DNA from: Specibacter cremeus
Lineage (GTDB): Bacteria > Actinomycetota > Actinomycetes > Actinomycetales > Micrococcaceae
Direction: 5' to 3'
Length of the DNA stretch: 64,000 bases
Assembly (NCBI RefSeq): GCF_003946885.1
Contig: NZ_RWKQ01000020.1
Location: 1-64,000, forward strand
Numbering within the stretch: position 1 is the stretch's first letter; every line of letters starts with the position of its first letter. The translations under genes and the position numbers were made by a program. The notes under the pieces were generated by a model. The model saw nothing but the letters and a program-made list of their open reading frames with translations. It searched no databases and had not been told where the DNA came from. Below are positions 59,404-64,000 of the stretch, one piece after another.

Positions 59404-59590
59404 TGGCGGCCGTAACCCGCCACGTGCCGACGGGGGAGTAGGTGTTGTCCATAATGGTCTCCGAGGTGCCGTCGATGAGGTCGTGGTACTTGAGGTTGCC
59501 GACCCGGCAGCGCAGTATGCGGCCCAGCTCGGCGGCGGGTGCCGCGCCGACTGCCGCCCCGTCCAGCTCGATCTCCAGGACGAATTTCAT
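59396..59590 (-). CDS. small conserved-type protein upstream of def
   Basis: 64-aa protein MKFVLEIELDGAAVGAAPAAELGRILRCRVGNLKYHDLIDGTSETIMDNTYSPVGTWRV. Beta-alpha-beta pattern, no signal or membrane segment. The opening MKFVLEIELDGA followed by ELGRILR recalls a widespread family of small actinobacterial proteins of unknown function. GGAGG lies near its ATG (GAGGCCGGGCC region). Overlaps the peptide deformylase start by 8 nt; likely one operon. Confidence 0.7.
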   Translation of the reverse strand: MKFVLEIELDGAAVGAAPAAELGRILRCRVGNLKYHDLIDGTSETIMDNTYSPVGTWRVTAAND

Positions 59591-59647
59591 GGCCCGGCCT
59601 CCGTGGGTTTCTCGACAAGTATTCGTGGCAGGTGGTGCCCGATGAGC

Positions 59648-60457
59648 CTATCGAGTGCGGCGCCCACGGTCGAGCGGCGTGGTCAGGGCGCTGCGTCGCG
59701 TGTCGGCGGGGGATTCACCCAGGACCTGCTTGTACTGGCGGGAGAAATGGGCGTAGTCGGTGTACCCCAGCTCGACGGCCAGCCCTGACAGGTCGGTATC
59801 GGGCTGCGTGAACACGGTGCTGGCGGCGTGCTGCAGGCGCCGGCACTCGATGAGCCACTTGGGCGTCACACCCACGTATCGCTGGACAAGCCGCTCAAGG
59901 GTCCGCGGCGCGAGGTCGAGGCGGGCGGCCAGGTCGGCCGCGCGGGTGATCGACCCGTCCTGTTCCGCAAGGCGACAGGCGGTATTGACCAGCCTGCCGT
60001 CGTCGTCCATCCCCTCCGCAATGGGCGCCAGCCAGGCACGGAGCACACCGACCAGTGCGCTGCGTTCAAAGGTGCCGGCGGTCATGATGCGTGTGACGTC
60101 GCGCCCGGGCGCGTGTGTGAGGTCCTCGGTGGCGCCGACCAACGCCCGTGGATTTGTGCCTGTCAGGAACGGCGCGGCGACCGGGCGGAACAGCACCCCG
60201 ACGGTCCATGACTCGCCTGCGAGTTCTGCGACGCTCACGCGCGGGTCGGGTCCGAACAGGTAGGTGGCGCCGGGGGAGAGGATGGCGTTGCAGGCCGGGT
60301 AGGTCAGCACGCGTTGGGGTCGGACGACGCCGATGGGCAGGTTCCAGCGCACGATCCAGATGTGCCGGACAAGTTCCGACGTGCCCGGGCCCAGCTCGAA
60401 CCGGTCCAGGCTCACTCCGGCCGTGCCGGGGTTGAGATGGCCTCGGGATTCCGGCAT
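59648..60457 (-). CDS. AraC-family transcriptional regulator
   Basis: 269-aa regulator. The N-terminal sensor (FELGPGTSELVRHIWIVRWNL; LTYPACNAILSPGATYLFGPDPR) has the DUF6597-type layout. The C-terminal double helix-turn-helix is ITRAADLAARLDLAPRTLERLVQRYVGVTPKWLIECRRLQHA and SGLAVELGYTDYAHFSRQYKQVLGESPADTRR (about 180-260). ATG 60457 has AGGAG before it; a further in-frame start 21 nt up is less likely. Divergent from the VOC gene with a 62-bp gap, so that gene is the likely target. Confidence 0.9.
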   Translation of the reverse strand: MPESRGHLNPGTAGVSLDRFELGPGTSELVRHIWIVRWNLPIGVVRPQRVLTYPACNAILSPGATYLFGPDPRVSVAELAGESWTVGVLFRPVAAPFLTGTNPRALVGATEDLTHAPGRDVTRIMTAGTFERSALVGVLRAWLAPIAEGMDDDGRLVNTACRLAEQDGSITRAADLAARLDLAPRTLERLVQRYVGVTPKWLIECRRLQHAASTVFTQPDTDLSGLAVELGYTDYAHFSRQYKQVLGESPADTRRSALTTPLDRGRRTR

Positions 60458-60507
60458 GGCACTCCTGGTGTGTCGCAAAAGTACAAGACGGGGGCGGCCC
60501 GTCCACC

Positions 60508-60513
60508 TATCGT
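60508..60513 (+). promoter_or_regulatory. leaderless -10 box, VOC gene
   Basis: TATCGT, 6 nt, ATG 60520. Confidence 0.5.
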
Positions 60514-60519
60514 AGGGGC

Positions 60520-61026
60520 ATGACTACGGAACAGACCTCGGCAGCAACGGGTGAACACACCACGAACGGGATGCCGCACGGCAGCACATCACTCACGCCC
60601 CACCTTGTTGTGACACCGGCGACGGACGCCCTGGAGTTCTATGCCAAGGTCTTCGGGGCCCGGCTCCTGGACCAGACCGGCGGGCCGGACGGGTCGATCG
60701 CCCACGCGGTGCTCGACTTCGGCACGGGCATGCTGACGCTGAGCGATCCCATCGAGGGTTACGGACTGGTGGCGCCATCCCTTTCCGGCGGATCCTCGTT
60801 TTCACTGGCCGTCTATGTGACGAACGTGGATGCGGTGGCCGCCGCGGCTGCCGCCGCCGGAGCCACGATCCGGGAGCCGGCGGCCACGTTCGTCAGCGGC
60901 GACAGGTATGCCTCGGTGCTGGATCCCTTCGGCGTACGGTGGACCATCATGACCCGGGTCGAGGACCTCTCGCCCGAGGAGAGCGCCCGGCGCGTGGCCG
61001 AATGGGCCAAGTCGTTTCAGGGATGA
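60520..61026 (+). CDS. VOC-family (glyoxalase/bleomycin-resistance-like) protein
   Basis: 168-aa protein of the vicinal-oxygen-chelate fold, PhnB-like: LTPHLVVTPATDALEFYAKVFGARLLDQTGGPDG, HAVLDFGTGMLTLSDPIEGYGLV, AVYVTNVDAVAAAAAAAGATIREPAATFVSGDRYASVLDPFGVRWTIMTRVEDLSPEE. Few of the metal-binding residues of true glyoxalases can be fixed. The family binds or modifies small toxic molecules. Divergent neighbour of the AraC regulator, which probably controls it. Confidence 0.85.
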   Translation: MTTEQTSAATGEHTTNGMPHGSTSLTPHLVVTPATDALEFYAKVFGARLLDQTGGPDGSIAHAVLDFGTGMLTLSDPIEGYGLVAPSLSGGSSFSLAVYVTNVDAVAAAAAAAGATIREPAATFVSGDRYASVLDPFGVRWTIMTRVEDLSPEESARRVAEWAKSFQG

Positions 61027-61084
61027 CCTGACACGCGTGGGGCCACTTGCCCCGGTACCCGCCACAGACGTTGGACAATGAGAC

Positions 61085-61600
61085 ATGGCTGAAACGCTCA
61101 TTCTCGTGAATGGTCTGCCTGGATCCGGGAAGACGACGCTGAGCCGTCAGCTCGGGTCAGAACTGGGGGTCCCCGTCGTGTCCAAGGACGATCTGAAGGA
61201 AGCATTTGCTGACATCACGGGGGAGTTGGTGCCCTCGGGACGGCTTGGCCAGATCGCATCGGAAACCATGTGGGAACTCGCCGCCGCCATGCCCGGGTGG
61301 GTCATTGTGGAGTCGTGGTGGTTTCGACCCCGCGACTTGGCGTACGTGCTGGCCGGCATCGCCAAGTCCGGACAACCTGCTGTCATGGAGATCTGGTGCG
61401 ACGTGCCCCCGGATCTTGCGTGGCAACGGTACGCGGCACGGGTCCGGCATCCCATACACCCCGACGGTCAGGCGGCCCGTGCGCCGTGGGCGGAGTGGAT
61501 GGCCAATCCGATTCCCTTGTCGATCGGTCACGTCACGTCGGTCGATACGTCAGGTCCGGTGAACGTTGCTCTGCTCGCCGAACGCGTGCGGACGTCATAG
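61085..61600 (+). CDS. P-loop kinase-like AAA protein
   Basis: 171-aa nucleotide-binding protein. Walker A LVNGLPGSGKTTLSRQLG (about 7-24), then PVVSKDDLKEAFAD (phosphate acceptor region), VIVESWWFRPRDLAYVL (Walker B-like), IWCDVPPDLAWQRYAARVRHP (lid with Arg) and VDTSGPVN. It resembles zeta-toxin/chloramphenicol-phosphotransferase-like kinases of the AAA_33 group. Substrate unknown. No antitoxin gene adjoins. GACAAT 5 nt before the ATG might serve a leaderless start. Confidence 0.82.
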   Translation: MAETLILVNGLPGSGKTTLSRQLGSELGVPVVSKDDLKEAFADITGELVPSGRLGQIASETMWELAAAMPGWVIVESWWFRPRDLAYVLAGIAKSGQPAVMEIWCDVPPDLAWQRYAARVRHPIHPDGQAARAPWAEWMANPIPLSIGHVTSVDTSGPVNVALLAERVRTS

Positions 61601-61897
61601 GGCCGACCACGACTGCTTGCGTAGGCCGTCGCCCAGATCGGACTCCCAAGATCCGCTGGCCCAGATGTTGGGCGCCACGTGGCCGGGGCCCAACAGAGGC
61701 TCCTCGGGCCGAAGAGGCGCTGCTGCCTTGGTTCTTGCGCCACCCCGGCCGGCACTGCCGATCAGGTAAACTGCGGACCGTTGCCGCGACCGCGCTGCCG
61801 GAGGAGAACCAGAGGTATTGCTCGAAGGCGGTTGGATCGAACCAGGGAACGCCGACGTCGACCGCGAAGCCGGCCCCCCGTAGCAGAGGGAGACACG
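61601..61897. other. intergenic stretch with possible decayed coding remnant
   Basis: 297 bp before the UvrA-like gene. On the minus strand two short peptides in different frames look protein-like: VGVPWFDPTAFEQYLWFSSG near 61800-61860 and NIWASGSWESDLGDGLRKQS near 61610-61670. This could be a frameshifted gene remnant. No terminator or RNA motif recognised. Confidence 0.3.

Positions 61898-64000
<2,103 letters not shown>

Overview
The window is high-GC actinobacterial DNA. Mycothiol ligase MshC, a complete Pup-proteasome locus, RbpA, polyprenol-phosphate-mannose synthase, the SKI2-like helicase HelY and a natural PafB-PafC fusion (known from Arthrobacter) point to Micrococcales, most likely an Arthrobacter-like member of the Micrococcaceae. 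This is inferred from gene content; no 16S rRNA is present. Many genes have a TANNNT -10 box 6-7 nt before the start codon, i.e. leaderless transcripts.

Region 1 (1-8.3 kb) is plastic. An ISKra4-type element (267-2346, 22-bp terminal repeats, exact 9-bp target duplication) interrupts the 3' end of an already frameshifted formylglycine-generating-enzyme gene. A PNPOx-family flavoprotein, a MazEF-type toxin-antitoxin pair with a palindromic operator, and a small unknown gene follow. A Tn3-family transposase is ruined by two frameshifts and one stop. A complete IS5-like element (programmed -1 frameshift) sits against the Tn3-like terminal repeat.

Region 2 (8.3-18.5 kb) holds regulators with their targets: a MarR/DHA2 efflux pair with twin operators; an ECF sigma/zinc anti-sigma pair with divergent SigL-like promoters, flanked by a secreted-repeat lipoprotein and a DUF2231 membrane protein; then DUF2786, tRNA-Leu(GAG), an M20 peptidase and an acyl-CoA dehydrogenase. 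Region 3 (17.4-23.1 kb) is a LysR-controlled P450 system: P450, [2Fe-2S] ferredoxin, FAD reductase and an MHS-family transporter. It looks like an uptake-and-monooxygenation module for a small acid of unknown identity.

Region 4 (23.1-46.9 kb) is core genome: aldo/keto reductase, uppP, mshC, PAC2 protein, HAD phosphatase, M50 protease, trmI, then mpa-dop-pup-prcB-prcA-pafA, two FKBPs, fused pafBC, tatA, tatC, helY and an amidohydrolase. A dispersed palindromic repeat recurs here and has become the coding sequence of the PafBC C-terminus.

Region 5 (46.9-52.6 kb) looks like an inserted island between the amidohydrolase and ppm1. It carries XRE-cupin regulator, stand-alone B3/B4 (tRNA-editing-like) protein, EamA exporter and DapA-like lyase, all on the minus strand. 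A YtrA-type GntR regulator with a DUF1648/DUF5808 membrane protein follows. The four-gene set is the best candidate for an undescribed system; I suggest handling of an unusual amino acid.

Region 6 (52.6-64 kb) returns to core genes: ppm1, rbpA with a SigR/SigH-type promoter, SPFH and NfeD proteins, a MocR/YczE divergent pair with direct-repeat operators, an RlmA-type methyltransferase, peptide deformylase, AraC regulator/VOC protein, a small kinase, and a UvrA-like ABC ATPase running off the right edge.
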